Source of the DNA: Albimonas pacifica | Lineage (GTDB): Bacteria > Pseudomonadota > Alphaproteobacteria > Rhodobacterales > Rhodobacteraceae | Reading direction: 5' to 3' | Assembly: GCF_900113695.1 (NCBI RefSeq) | Contig: NZ_FOQH01000005.1 | Coordinates: forward strand, 496,001-560,000 | Length of the DNA stretch: 64,000 bases | Position numbers and translations under genes: made by a program | In this document: positions 16,601 through 24,817 of the stretch, one piece after another | Numbering within the stretch: the first letter of the stretch is position 1 | Layout of the letters: each line of letters starts with the position of its first letter | The notes under the pieces: model-generated | Seen by the model: the letters and a program-made list of their open reading frames with translations, nothing else | Databases searched by the model: none | What the model was told of the DNA's origin: nothing

Positions 16601-17128
16601 GGCGAGCCCCGCCTCCAGCACCTCGGGCAGGCCCTCGAGCCGGGTCTGCAGGTCCTTCGAGACCTTGAGCAGCGTGCGTTCCGGCACGTCGCCCGACAGC
16701 GCCACCACCAGGATCGGGAATTCGGAGAAGTTGAACTCGTCGACTTCCGGCTCCTCCGCGCCGGCGGGAAACTCGACCTTGGCGGTGTCCACCGCCTCGC
16801 GCACGGAGGCGAGCGTGGCGGTCTTGTCCCAGCCGAACTCGAACTGCAGCAGGACGCCTGCGTAGCCCTCCGAGGCGAAGGAGGTCATCTTGTCGAGCCC
16901 GTCGATGGAGCGCAGCTCCTGCTCGAGCGGCTTGACCATCAGGCGTTCCGAATCCTCGGCGGTGATGCCGGGGAAGGGCGCCGAGATGAACACCATCGGG
17001 ATGTCGATGTCGGGCTCGCCCTCCTTGGGCAGGCCCACGTAGGCGAGCGAGCCCGCCCCGATGGTCAGCAGGATGAAGGCGAAGATCATCCGCGCCCGGG
17101 CCGCGGCCCAGTCGATGATGCCGGTCAT
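13658..17128 (-). CDS. RND-family efflux transporter permease
   Basis: The protein has 1156 residues and the duplicated RND architecture: helix 1 at the very N terminus, a large periplasmic loop, a block of helices carrying the AVGMLVDGAIVVVEYAD motif (charged residues of the proton relay), a second large periplasmic loop, and a C-terminal helix block with VVNNNIVLIDTYQEFRR. It pumps compounds out using the proton gradient, working with the adaptor encoded 37 bp upstream. The insertion between the two halves (about residues 495-570) contains two extra hydrophobic stretches, which makes the protein longer than the typical 1030-1050 residues. The last 45 residues are a charged cytoplasmic tail. 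No outer-membrane TolC-like gene is present beside it. The substrate cannot be read from sequence. Confidence 0.9.
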   Translation of the reverse strand: MTGIIDWAAARARMIFAFILLTIGAGSLAYVGLPKEGEPDIDIPMVFISAPFPGITAEDSERLMVKPLEQELRSIDGLDKMTSFASEGYAGVLLQFEFGWDKTATLASVREAVDTAKVEFPAGAEEPEVDEFNFSEFPILVVALSGDVPERTLLKVSKDLQTRLEGLPEVLEAGLAGHREEMLEVVIDPLKLEAYDVTGQELVQVVVNNNALVAAGAVESGSGQYSVKLPGSFEDPSDVYNLPVKVNGDRIVTMGDIADIRLTFEDARGTARYNGHPTVALQVVKRKGMPVIDTVDAVKAELERAKAEWPQPLREAVAINYAMDESTQVAGMVGQLEGSVLTAIALVMIVVLGSLGVRSALLVGFSIPTSFLLCFGLLAVFGMSITNIVMFGLILAVGMLVDGAIVVVEYADQRIKEGSGPMHAYVEAAKRMFWPIVSSTATTLCAFLPMLFWPGIPGEFMGNLPVTLIFVLSASLVVALIYLPVVGGVAGRLTRTLDRRSAAMQASWSRGARAARFAVMALLTAGAAFMMIEAPGTPARILFAVVLVLFWLELSAVAGSFRDHGLPPPSRAGYRRTPFGQVIRFLTGNPIMPFVAIGSTLAAVFFVMAVWYPANQLGTEFFVKTEPERAVIYVRARGNLSLAERDRLLHAVENIVLDIDGVQSVFAFAGDGGLNDRGGNAPKDAVGRIQLELSPWGTRPPGDEVLAVIEEAIAAYPGVISEVAQAQEGPQQGKPIQLRLQGDDWQELQDAAALARDHFEEMEGLAEVEDTRPLPGIDWALDVDVAQAGRFGADVSQIGPMVSLITRGILLDEMRPDGSDEEIEIRVRYPEEDRVISTLDTMRIRTSAGLVPLENFVEREPVKKLGEINRFNGTRFFDVKADVEEGVNANVKIAEIQAWIEAEDPFPASVAWSFTGDQEEQAESQDFLMKAFAGALGLMFVILLAQFNSFYNSALVLSAVVMSVAGVLVGMVIMQQPFSIIMTGTGIVALAGIVVNNNIVLIDTYQEFRRQMPELEAIVRTAEQRIRPVLLTTITTMAGLAPMMFGISVDFFGGGYTIDAPSALWWKQLSTAVVFGLGSATVLTLVVTPAALAARIWIGVGAAKALAWSRDAREGMRLRRAAARTAPADLVWTGAPAPAAQRSLNLFEEAHPRAAE

Positions 17129-17165
17129 GCGAGGGATCCGTTCGTGCTGAAATCCGTGCGGGGGG

Positions 17166-18263
17166 TCATTGCGCGCCGTCCCAGTCCTTCCAGGTCACGT
17201 CCAGCGCGCGGCCGTCGGCGACGAACTCCTGGCCCACGTAGATGATCGCGACCTCGGCGGGCAGGCCGGTCAGCCAGATGCCGTCCTCGTCCTCGCGCAG
17301 GATCTCGGCGGGCTCGAACCTCGCCTCCGGCGCGCCGCCCTCGCCCTCGGCCACGGTGCGCACGCCCAGCACGCCCGAGTCGTCGAGCGTCAGCGCCGAC
17401 TGCGGCGCCAGGTGCGCCTGGTCGGAGGCGACGGGGATCAGGATCTCGGCGGTCATGCCGTCGCGCACGCCCTGGTCGGGGTTGGGCGCCTCGATCTCCA
17501 CGCGGAAGGTGCGGGTGGTCTGGTCGGCGGAGCGCGAGACGAAGGCGACCTCGCCCGAGATGGTGCGCCCGTCGACCAGCCGCGCATGGGCGGGCATGCC
17601 CACCGAAAGCTCGTCGACCTCCGATTCCGGGACGAAGCCCACGATCTCGATGGGGCTGAGCGAGATGATCGTGGCGCAGACGTCGCCGGTGCGCACGAGG
17701 GAGCCGATCTCGGCCGAATCCGTCTCCAGCACGCCGGAGAAGGGGGCGTCGATCTCCAGCCGCTCGATGTCGAGCTGGATGGCGCGCGCGGCGGCGCGGG
17801 CGGCCTCCAGCGCGGCGCGGCGGGCCTTGGCGGTGTTCTCGGCGGTCAGCCCGCGCTGGGCGAGCGTGTCGGCCGCCTCGGCGTCGGCCTCGGCCTGGCC
17901 GAGCTTGGCCTGCGCCTCGGCGAGCTGCGCCTCGCGCGAGCCGGAATCGAGCCGGCACAGCAGGTCGCCCGCCTGAACATGCGCGCCGGCGCGCAGCGGG
18001 TCGGAGACGACGAGGCCCGCGGTCTCGGCCTTCACCTCGACCAGGCGGTGCGCCTCGGTCCGGCCGCGCAGGACGATGGCGTTGCGCACGTCCTGCGCCT
18101 GGGAGCGGAAGGCCACGACCTTCACCGCCGGCGCCTCGCCGCGCGGATCGGCGCCGGCGGCGGGGGCGTCCACCGCCGCCACCTGCTGGCCGTTCGCCGG
18201 AACGATCCAGAACCAAAGCCCGACGCAGACGGCCAACGCCATCAGAACGGGAACCAGTCTCAT
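17166..18263 (-). CDS. RND efflux periplasmic adaptor (membrane fusion protein)
   Basis: The protein has 365 residues. An N-terminal hydrophobic signal/anchor (LVPVLMALAVCVGLWFW) precedes a lipoyl-like half-motif around GAHVQAGDLLCRLD, an alpha-helical hairpin region rich in Ala/Glu (about residues 125-180), a second lipoyl half in RLEIDAPFSGVLETD, and beta-barrel and membrane-proximal domains. This is the HlyD/AcrA adaptor layout. The ATG at 18263 has AAAGG 8 nt upstream, and it gives a clean signal, unlike the longer frame from 18305. It bridges the RND pump encoded next to it to an outer-membrane channel. It is the first gene of the two-gene operon; the promoter should lie in the 480-bp gap before the divergent yfgM-like gene. 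Confidence 0.88.
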   Translation of the reverse strand: MRLVPVLMALAVCVGLWFWIVPANGQQVAAVDAPAAGADPRGEAPAVKVVAFRSQAQDVRNAIVLRGRTEAHRLVEVKAETAGLVVSDPLRAGAHVQAGDLLCRLDSGSREAQLAEAQAKLGQAEADAEAADTLAQRGLTAENTAKARRAALEAARAAARAIQLDIERLEIDAPFSGVLETDSAEIGSLVRTGDVCATIISLSPIEIVGFVPESEVDELSVGMPAHARLVDGRTISGEVAFVSRSADQTTRTFRVEIEAPNPDQGVRDGMTAEILIPVASDQAHLAPQSALTLDDSGVLGVRTVAEGEGGAPEARFEPAEILREDEDGIWLTGLPAEVAIIYVGQEFVADGRALDVTWKDWDGAQ

Positions 18264-18604
18264 GAAACCGCCTTTCGTCCACCGGCGGGCGCCGGCCTTC
18301 GTCACTTTCCGGCGCGCGCCGGTCCACTCGATGCGGAGCCCGGCCGGGCCGGCCCCCTTCTCTCACGCCGCGGGCGGCGGGTTCCGTCGCGCCCCGGACG
18401 CGCCTCTCCGCGCTCGCCGGAGCGGCGCGCGCCGCTCCGTCTCGCGGCTGGCGCCGCGCCGCGTTCCGACGGCCCGGCCGATCGTCAACCTCGTCATTCT
18501 GACGCAAACGTCAACCGCGTCCGGAGGGCGCGCGCTTCGGTCACGCCGACGGTGACGTGTCCGTGAGAGCGCGTAGATGGCGCGGGGCGCTAGTCCGCGC
18601 AACC

Positions 18605-18633
18605 TTGCGCCGCATCCAGACGACAACTATACG
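18605..18633 (+). promoter_or_regulatory. Candidate sigma70-type promoter of yfgM-bamB-der
   Basis: TTGCGC (18605-18610) and TATACG (18628-18633) are separated by 17 nt, ahead of the GTG start at 18745. They lie in the 480-bp divergent gap 18264-18744. The rest of that gap holds two GTTGACG direct repeats on the minus strand near 18490-18520, which could be a regulator site for the efflux operon, and nothing else that I recognise. Confidence 0.5.
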
Positions 18634-18744
18634 CAAAACCGCGGTCTTCGGATCGCCGACACGGGGAAATCCGCCCCCTCGCGGCGATCCCGGCACGCGA
18701 CGACGCGCCCGCGGGGCCGGGGAAACGACAAGGGATCCATTTAC

Positions 18745-19398
18745 GTGGCCGACAGGGACTCCTTCATCGACGAGGTCTCGGAAGAGCTTCGCCGCGACCG
18801 GATGCTGACGGCCTGGCGGCGCTGGGGCCCCTGGGTCGTGGGCGTCGTGGTGCTGGCGGTGGCCGGCGCCGGGATCGCCACCTGGCTCGACCAGCAGGAC
18901 GACGCGGCCGCCCGGGCCGCCGGCGCCCGCCTGATCGAGGCCGCCGACATTCCCGACGCGACCGAGCGGGCCGAGGCCTACGCCGCCCGCGCCGCCGAGC
19001 TCGACGCCGGCGCCGCGGTGATCGCCCGCCTCTCGCAGGCAGCCGCCCTGGTCGAGGCCGGCGAGCGCGCGGCCGCCGTCGAGGTGCTCGACGGGCTCGA
19101 GAGCGACGGGGCCGCCGACCCGCTCTACCGCGATCTCGCGGGCTTCAAGGCCGCGCTCCTGCGCGCCGAGGATCTCGACCCCGCCGCGCGCGCCGACGCG
19201 CTGGCCGCCTACGTGGCCGAGGGCCAGCCGTTCCGCCTGCTGGCGCTGGAGGCCCGCGCCGTCGCCCGCCTGCAGTCGGGCGACCTGCCCGGGGCGCGCG
19301 AGGACGTCGAGACGGCGCTCGCCGATCCGATGCTCAGCCCGTCGCTGGGGCAGCGCCTGACCCAGCTTCAGGAACTTCTGGGGGAGGGCGAGGGATGA
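18745..19398 (+). CDS. YfgM-like membrane-anchored TPR protein
   Basis: The protein has 217 residues. A short acidic cytoplasmic N terminus (DSFIDEVSEELRRDRM) is followed by one membrane helix (WVVGVVVLAVAGAGIATWL) and a periplasmic Ala-rich helical domain with TPR-like spacing. This is the DUF2133/YfgM layout; YfgM is an ancillary subunit of the SecYEG translocon that links it to periplasmic chaperones. The GTG at 18745 is preferred because AAGGGATCC precedes it and the family starts just before the DSFIDEV block; the frame from 18577 adds a basic, unlikely extension. It overlaps bamB by 4 bp. The order yfgM-bamB-der is the same as in Escherichia coli, which supports the call. Confidence 0.82.
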   Translation: MADRDSFIDEVSEELRRDRMLTAWRRWGPWVVGVVVLAVAGAGIATWLDQQDDAAARAAGARLIEAADIPDATERAEAYAARAAELDAGAAVIARLSQAAALVEAGERAAAVEVLDGLESDGAADPLYRDLAGFKAALLRAEDLDPAARADALAAYVAEGQPFRLLALEARAVARLQSGDLPGAREDVETALADPMLSPSLGQRLTQLQELLGEGEG

Positions 19399-20690
19399 TG
19401 CGTCCGGTCCTGCTGACCGCCCTGATGGCGGCGATGGCCGTCGCCGGCTGCTCCGACGACGAAGACGTGCGCCTGCCGGGAGAGCGGATCCCGATCCGCG
19501 CCGCCGCCGAGGCCGCGCCGCCGGCGGCGACGCCGCGGCCCCTGCCGCCCGTGCAGGGCGCGGAGGAATGGACCCACCGCGGCGGCGGCGCCCAGCGCTC
19601 CGGCGGCCGGCTGGAGGCGCCCGCCTCGCTGTCGCTGGCCTGGCGGGTCTCCGCCGGCGCCGGCGCGGACGAGCGGATCCCGATGGCCGGTCCGGTGATC
19701 GCCGACGGCACGGTCTTCGTGCGCGACGGCGAGACCGGGGTCGAGGCCTTCACCACCTCGGGCTCGCGCAAGTGGTCGGTGGACCTGACGCCCGAGGACG
19801 AGGACGGCGACGCGGGCTACGGCGGCGGCCTCGCCTATGCCGACGGCAAGCTCTACGTCACCGACGGCTTCGGCCAGCTCACCGCCCTCGACGCCGCCGG
19901 CGGCGAGGTGCTGTGGACCGTGCAGGGCGCCGCCCCCTACCGCGCCGCGCCGACCGTGCGCGGCGGCATGGTGGTGGCGGTGAACCGCGCCGACGTGGCC
20001 GCGGGCTTCGACGCCGCCACCGGCGAGAAGCGCTGGGAGATCCAGACCGGCCTCTCCAACGCCGGCAACCTGGGCGGCGCGGCGCCCGGGCTCGCCACCG
20101 ACGTGGCGGTGCTGCCCTTCGGCTCGGGCGAGCTGATGATGGTGCGCACCGCGCCGGGCTTCCGGGTCTGGACCGCGACCCTCGTCTCGCTGGGCAAGAG
20201 CTCCGGGCTCTCGGCCTTCTCCGACGTGACCTCCGACCCGGTGCTGGCGCCGGGGCCGGTGGTGATCGCGGGCAATGCCGCCGGCGCGCTGGCGCTGTTC
20301 GACGGCCGCAACGGCCGCCGGGTGTGGCAGCGCGACTTCGGCTCGCTGTCGCCGGTCTGGGCGGCGGGCGAGACGCTCTACGCCGTGACCACGCAGCCCG
20401 CCGTCGTGCGCCTCGACATGCAGACCGGCGCCACGCTGTGGCGCACCGAGCTCGAGGCGCGCGAGGATGCCGACGACGCCACCACCCGCATCGTCTACGG
20501 CGGGCCGGTGCTGGCGGGCGACCGGGTGCTGATCACCTCTTCCGACGGCCGGCTGCTGAGCTTCGACGCCCAGACCGGCGCGCCGGGGCAGGCGATCGAG
20601 ATGCCGGGCGGCTCGCGCACGGGGCCGGCGGTGGCCGGCGGAACCGTGTATGTTCTGACCGACGAGGGCGAGCTGCTCGCCTATCGTTGA
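19395..20690 (+). CDS. bamB: Outer-membrane assembly lipoprotein BamB
   Basis: The protein has 431 residues. It has a lipoprotein signal ending AVAGC (Cys about residue 18), a Pro/Ala-rich linker, then an eight-bladed PQQ-like beta-propeller with repeated blade ends such as [37 protein letters not shown] and [11 protein letters not shown]. BamB is the accessory lipoprotein of the BAM complex that inserts beta-barrel proteins. The position directly after a yfgM-like gene (4-bp overlap) and before der matches the conserved arrangement. The ATG at 19395 lies inside the overlap and gives the signal directly. A PQQ-dependent enzyme is unlikely, since no cofactor or calcium motif is visible and a lipobox is present. 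Confidence 0.88.
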   Translation: MMRPVLLTALMAAMAVAGCSDDEDVRLPGERIPIRAAAEAAPPAATPRPLPPVQGAEEWTHRGGGAQRSGGRLEAPASLSLAWRVSAGAGADERIPMAGPVIADGTVFVRDGETGVEAFTTSGSRKWSVDLTPEDEDGDAGYGGGLAYADGKLYVTDGFGQLTALDAAGGEVLWTVQGAAPYRAAPTVRGGMVVAVNRADVAAGFDAATGEKRWEIQTGLSNAGNLGGAAPGLATDVAVLPFGSGELMMVRTAPGFRVWTATLVSLGKSSGLSAFSDVTSDPVLAPGPVVIAGNAAGALALFDGRNGRRVWQRDFGSLSPVWAAGETLYAVTTQPAVVRLDMQTGATLWRTELEAREDADDATTRIVYGGPVLAGDRVLITSSDGRLLSFDAQTGAPGQAIEMPGGSRTGPAVAGGTVYVLTDEGELLAYR

Positions 20691-20760
20691 TGGCCCCCTC
20701 CGGATCGGACCGGGCCGGATTTCTTTTGGGACCGGCCGGGACGGCCGGAATGGTGACGCG

Positions 20761-22179
20761 GTGTTCAAGCTCGCGATCGTCGGGCGGCCCAACGTGGGCA
20801 AGTCGACGCTGTTCAACCGCCTGGTGGGCAAACGCCTGGCGCTGGTCGACGACCAGCCCGGCGTCACGCGCGACCTGCGCGAGGCCGAGGCGCGGCTGGG
20901 CGACCTCCACTTCATGGTGATCGACACCGCCGGCCTCGAGGAGGCGGACGCCGAGTCGCTGCCCGGCCGGATGCGCGCGCTGACCGAGCGGGCGGTCGAC
21001 ATGGCCGACGCCTCGCTGTTCCTGGTCGACGCCCGCGCCGGCCTGCTGCCCCAGGACGCGACCTTCGCCGAGATCCTGCGCCGCAAGGGCGCGCGCGTCC
21101 TGCTGGGCGTGAACAAGGCCGAGGGCCGACAGGGCGCCGACGCCGCGATGGAGGCCTGGAGCCTCGGCTTCGGCCAGCCCATCCCCCTCTCGGCCGAGCA
21201 TGGCGAGGGCATGGGCGACCTCTACACCGCCCTGCAGGAGGCGATGCAGGAACACGAGGCCCAGGCCGCCGCCGCCTCGCAGCCGGTCGCCGACGACGAC
21301 CTCGAGGCGCCCGCGGGCGACGCCGAGGGCGACGGGATCGAGCCGGGCGCGCCCCAGAAGCCGATCCAGATCGCCGTGGTCGGCCGGCCCAACGCGGGCA
21401 AGTCGACGCTGATCAACAAGATCCTCGGCGAGGACCGGCTGCTGACCGGCCCCGAGGCCGGCATCACCCGCGACGCGATCTCGGTCGAGATCGACTGGGC
21501 GGGCACCCGGATGCGGATCTTCGACACCGCCGGGATGCGCAAGAAGGCCCGCGTGTCGGAGAAGCTCGAGAAGCTCTCGGTATCCGACGGCCTGCGCGCG
21601 CTGAAGTTCGCCGAGGTGCTGGTGGTGCTGGTCGACGCCGACAAGCCCTTCGAGACCCAGGACCTGCGCATCGCCGACCTCGCCGAGCGCGAGGGCCGGG
21701 CGGTGGTGATCGGCGTCAACAAGTGGGACCTGGTCGAGGACCGCAACGGCGCCCTGAAGCTGCTGACCGAGGAGTTCCACCGCCTGATGCCCCAGCTCAA
21801 GGGCGCGCCGGTGGTGCCGGTCTCGGCGCTCTCGGGCGAGGGGCTGGAGCGGCTGCGCGCGGCGATCCTCAAGGCGCGCTCGCGCTGGGAGATGCGGATC
21901 TCGACGGCGAAGCTGAACCAGTGGCTGGGCGAAATGACCTCGGCCCATCCGCCCCCCGCGCCGGGCGGGCGGCGGATCAAGCTGCGCTACATGACCCAGG
22001 CGAAGACGAGGCCGCCGACCTTCGTCGCCTTCTGCTCGCGCCCCGACGAGCTGCCCGACAGCTACAAGCGCTTCCTGGTCAACGGCCTGCGCCGCGACTT
22101 CGGGATGGAGGGCACGCCGATCCGCCTGAACTGGCGCAAGGGCGAGAACCCCTACGAGGGCAAGCGCAAGAAGCGCTGA
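20761..22179 (+). CDS. der: Ribosome-assembly GTPase Der (EngA)
   Basis: The protein has 472 residues and two tandem GTPase domains followed by a KH-like C-terminal domain. G1 motifs are GRPNVGKST (near residue 9) and GRPNAGKST (near residue 209). G3 motifs DTAG occur in both halves, and G4 motifs are NKAE and NKWD. An acidic linker (about residues 170-200) separates the domains. The C terminus ends in a lysine/arginine-rich KRKKR tail. Der assists 50S subunit maturation. GTG at 20761 is the start that places the first beta strand normally. The gene is 70 bp after bamB and probably shares its transcript. The dispersed repeat copy A begins 14 bp after its stop. Confidence 0.95.
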   Translation: MFKLAIVGRPNVGKSTLFNRLVGKRLALVDDQPGVTRDLREAEARLGDLHFMVIDTAGLEEADAESLPGRMRALTERAVDMADASLFLVDARAGLLPQDATFAEILRRKGARVLLGVNKAEGRQGADAAMEAWSLGFGQPIPLSAEHGEGMGDLYTALQEAMQEHEAQAAAASQPVADDDLEAPAGDAEGDGIEPGAPQKPIQIAVVGRPNAGKSTLINKILGEDRLLTGPEAGITRDAISVEIDWAGTRMRIFDTAGMRKKARVSEKLEKLSVSDGLRALKFAEVLVVLVDADKPFETQDLRIADLAEREGRAVVIGVNKWDLVEDRNGALKLLTEEFHRLMPQLKGAPVVPVSALSGEGLERLRAAILKARSRWEMRISTAKLNQWLGEMTSAHPPPAPGGRRIKLRYMTQAKTRPPTFVAFCSRPDELPDSYKRFLVNGLRRDFGMEGTPIRLNWRKGENPYEGKRKKR

Positions 22180-22192
22180 ACCCGGGAGGACC

Positions 22193-22480
22193 GGTCTACA
22201 GGCGCCCTGCGGGCGGGCTTGGCTGCGGCGCGCTCGTGGGGGCGTTGGGAAGGATCGTCGGGGGCGGGAGCCTCCGGCGGGCTCCTGACTCACCCAAGAA
22301 CAAGCCCGCGCCTGTTCCCCGGATCCGTCTCTCGCTTGCGATGCCTGAGCGACTCGGCCCCCGGGGTCAAGGACAAGCCGCGCTTCGCGCGGTCGCTGCG
22401 CGATCCTTGACCCCGGGGGCCGAGTCGCTCTGGTCGGCATCCGCGAGAGACGGCTCCGGAGAACAGGCGCTTGGCGAGGG
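22193..22480. repeat. Dispersed hairpin repeat, copy A
   Basis: About 288 bp, matching copy B at 51285-51587 in the opposite orientation. Conserved blocks are GGTCTACAGGCGCCCTGCGG at the left end, then a variable 45-50 bp, GACTCACCCAAGAACAAGCC, and a long inverted repeat at 22308-22470. The inner arms 22347-22373 and 22404-22430 are perfect 27-bp complements (GAGCGACTCGG...GTCAAGGA); outer arms GTCTCTCGC and GCGAGAGAC also pair. In copy B both arms carry different bases at the same places yet still pair. There is no transposase or plausible protein inside. It lies between der and a convergent gene; function is unknown. Confidence 0.85.
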
Positions 22481-22525
22481 CTGGCGGACGTCGCGCCACA
22501 GGCGTCCGGGGCGGGCGTCGGGGCG

Positions 22526-23272
22526 TCAGGGGGCGCGGGCGATCCAGGCGGCGAGGGCGGGGTCGAGGCCCTCGGACGGTTTCGCGGGCGGGCGGGCGTA
22601 GGCGCCCCGGTCCGCGCCGCGCGGGGCGAGGCGGACCAGCGCCTCGGCCTGGGTCACGGCGGCGGAAATCGGGTCGATCGCCACGCAGGGCAGGTCCGGG
22701 GCGAGGTCGCGCGCGAGGCCCGCGAGCGGCGCGCCGCCGAAGATCACCGCGTCGGCCTCGTCCTCGCGCGCCATGCGCTCGGCGAGGCGCAGGAGGGTGT
22801 CGCGCATGGTCGAGGCCACCTCGGTCACCGGGCCGTCGATGTCCTCGGCCGAGCGCAGGCCGGCGAAGCGGGCCTCGAGCCCCAGGTCGCGCACGGAGGC
22901 GTGATACCACGGCTTCAGCCAGGGCGCGAAGGTCACCACCCCGAAGCGGCGGCCGAGCTGGCAGGCGGCCAGCATCGAGGCCTCCGCCATCCCCGTCACC
23001 GGCAGGTCGAAGAGCTCGCGCGCCGCGTCGAGGCCGGGGTCGCCGAAGGCCGCGATCACCACCGCGTCGACCTCGCGCGCATGGGGGGCGATCATCTCCA
23101 GCGCGATGGCGCCGGCGATCTGCGCCTCGGCGCGGGACGAGATGTAGGGGAAGCCGCGGGGCGCGGTGAGGGGGAGGATCTCGGTGCCGGGGGCGGCGAC
23201 GGAGCGGGCGACCTGCGCCAGCCGCTCGGTCATCGCCTCGGTCATATTGGGGTTCGCCAGCAGGATCTTCAT
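22526..23272 (-). CDS. Asp/Glu/hydantoin racemase-fold protein lacking both catalytic Cys
   Basis: The protein has 248 residues and the HyuE/allantoin-racemase fold: ILLANPNMTEAMTERL at the N terminus, IAAFGDPGLDAARE near residue 72 and AVIFGGAPLAGLAR near residue 182. Working hydantoin racemases have Cys in both places (ACFGDPG and LGCAGM); here they are Ala and Gly. It therefore probably does not racemise by the two-base cysteine mechanism, and may be a lyase, an isomerase of another kind or a binding protein. The ATG at 23272 overlaps the stop of the deacetylase-like gene by 4 bp, so the two are co-translated. The pairing with a PuuE-like protein hints at purine- or hydantoin-type ring chemistry; this is inference. 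Confidence 0.78.
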   Translation of the reverse strand: MKILLANPNMTEAMTERLAQVARSVAAPGTEILPLTAPRGFPYISSRAEAQIAGAIALEMIAPHAREVDAVVIAAFGDPGLDAARELFDLPVTGMAEASMLAACQLGRRFGVVTFAPWLKPWYHASVRDLGLEARFAGLRSAEDIDGPVTEVASTMRDTLLRLAERMAREDEADAVIFGGAPLAGLARDLAPDLPCVAIDPISAAVTQAEALVRLAPRGADRGAYARPPAKPSEGLDPALAAWIARAP

Positions 23273-24210
23273 GGCGTGGGCTCCGGCAGAGAAGGCGTCC
23301 AGGGGGGCAGGCCGGCGGCGGCGCGCCAGCGCTGCGCGATGTCCCGGCGACGGGCAGGCCAGACCTCGCCGGTCTCGGCGAGGCGGGCGAGGGCGGCGAG
23401 CAGCGTCTCCAGCCCGCCGATGCGCGCGGGGCGGCCGATCAGGCGGGGGTGCAGGCCGATGGAGAGCATCCGCGCCTCGCCCCGGGCGGCCTCGGCGCGC
23501 AGGCGCTCGAGCGCGGCGAGGCAATAGTCGGCGAAGTCCCGCGCCTGGATGAAGCCGCCCCCCGGCTCGAAGCGCATGTCGTTGGTGTCGAAGGCGTAGG
23601 GCAGGACCACATGCGGGCGGCCGGCGACGGCGACCGTGTAGGGCAGGTCGTCGTCGTAGGCGTCGGAATCGTAGAGGAACCCGCCATGTTCGGCGAGCAG
23701 GCGGCGGGTGTTCGGAGAGGAGGCCGAGCGGGTGTGCCAGCCGACCGGCGCCGCGCCGGTCGCGGCGGCGACGGCGGCGTGGGCGCGGGCGATGGCGGCG
23801 CGCTCGTCGGCCTCGGCCATGCCGGCGTGGGATTCCCAGCGCCAGCCGTGGCAGGAGATCTCGTGTCCCGCCGCCTGCGCGGCCTGCACCAGCCAGGGCG
23901 TGCGCTCGGCCGCGCGGCCGCAGGTGGAGAAGGTCGCGGGGACGCCGTGGGCCGCCAGCGCGTCCAGCACCCGGCGGAAGCCCGCGCGCGCGCCATAGGC
24001 GAACTGGCTTTCCATGCAGGGATCGGGCAGGGCGTCGAGGCGCTGGTTCGCCTCGGGCAGACGCTCGTTCACGGCGTCGCCGTCGGCGACCGAGAACTCG
24101 GCCCCCTCCTCGACGTTCACCACCACCGAGACGGCCAGCCCCCGCCCCTCCGGCCAGGGCGGGGGCGGCGCGCCGTCCCACCAGCCGCGCAGGTTCCTGC
24201 GGTCGTCCAT
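23269..24210 (-). CDS. PuuE-like polysaccharide deacetylase/allantoinase family protein
   Basis: The protein has 313 residues and a NodB-homology (carbohydrate esterase 4-like) barrel of the PuuE subgroup. Visible are VVNVEEGAEFSVADGD near residue 31, PATFSTCGRAAERTPWL, HEISCHGWRWESHAGM (conserved His) and PVGWHTRSASSPNTRRLL. The GWRWESH pattern is typical of the cofactor-independent allantoinase/formamidase-type members rather than chitin deacetylases, and there is no signal peptide, so it should be cytoplasmic. It overlaps the racemase-fold gene (ATGA). No urate, allantoate or ureide genes are nearby, so the substrate is open. Confidence 0.78.
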   Translation of the reverse strand: MDDRRNLRGWWDGAPPPPWPEGRGLAVSVVVNVEEGAEFSVADGDAVNERLPEANQRLDALPDPCMESQFAYGARAGFRRVLDALAAHGVPATFSTCGRAAERTPWLVQAAQAAGHEISCHGWRWESHAGMAEADERAAIARAHAAVAAATGAAPVGWHTRSASSPNTRRLLAEHGGFLYDSDAYDDDLPYTVAVAGRPHVVLPYAFDTNDMRFEPGGGFIQARDFADYCLAALERLRAEAARGEARMLSIGLHPRLIGRPARIGGLETLLAALARLAETGEVWPARRRDIAQRWRAAAGLPPWTPSLPEPTP

Positions 24211-24817
24211 CGCGCCCCCCGAGCCACCCAGGGGCGCAGCGTCGCACGCGCCGCGGCGCCGGGCAAAGGGCAGGGCGTCGCGCCCGGGGAACCGGCACGA
24301 GTCCAGGCGCTGTCCGCTGGCCGGCGGCCCGTGGAGAAGGGAGTTTCGACAGCGGCGGACATGCGTTCGGCAAGGGAGCGGAGCCGGGATGCAGCCGGCC
24401 GCGATCTGGTCGGGGAAGTCGGGCGCCGCCTGCCTCGCGCTGGGCTTCGCCCTCGACGGGGCGGACGCCGGCGATGTGCGTGGCGGCGCTGGCGGCGGAT
24501 CACGCCCGCGCCGCCCTCGGCCCCGGCGGCGCGCTGCTCGGGAGCCGGCGCCGGCGCGGCGCCCCTGGGGTCCGACCTGGGCGTGACGCAGATGCGCGAC
24601 GAGCGCGCGGCCGACCTCGCCGCGGCCCTCGGAGCGTTCCGGCCGGACGCCGCGCCCTCCGCCGCCCGGCGCGGCGTCGCCTGAGGCCGCGGTTCAGCCG
24701 CGGTTCAGCGCCGCGCGCGTAGCCCTGCCGCAGGGTCGGGCGCGGGCGGTTCGAGGTTGGCTCGGCCGACGGTCCGCCCGGGCGGAGGTTTCCGCCGCGA
24801 TTTCAAGGGAGATCGTC
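24211..24817. other. 600-bp gap without a convincing gene
   Basis: Divergent gap upstream of the PuuE-like gene (minus) and the DUF992 gene (plus), so it must hold both promoters. Short open stretches exist (ATG at 24390, then other frames to 24684) with coding-like composition but no continuous frame; see findings. An 11-bp direct repeat GCCGCGGTTCA occurs twice in tandem at 24686-24707. I see no clear promoter boxes. Confidence 0.4.

Noticed and set aside
13676-17245. Plus-strand open frame of about 1190 codons opposite the RND permease
   Set aside because: The RND permease on the other strand has clear family motifs through its whole length; the plus-strand frame is full of His/Arg/Asp runs and has no domain.
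22290-22470. Protein-like reading of the dispersed repeat (LAKRLFSGAV...)
   Set aside because: The same short peptide is read in both repeat copies, but it spans the hairpin core, has no start or ribosome site, and would be changed by the arm differences between the copies. It is better explained as a nucleic-acid repeat.
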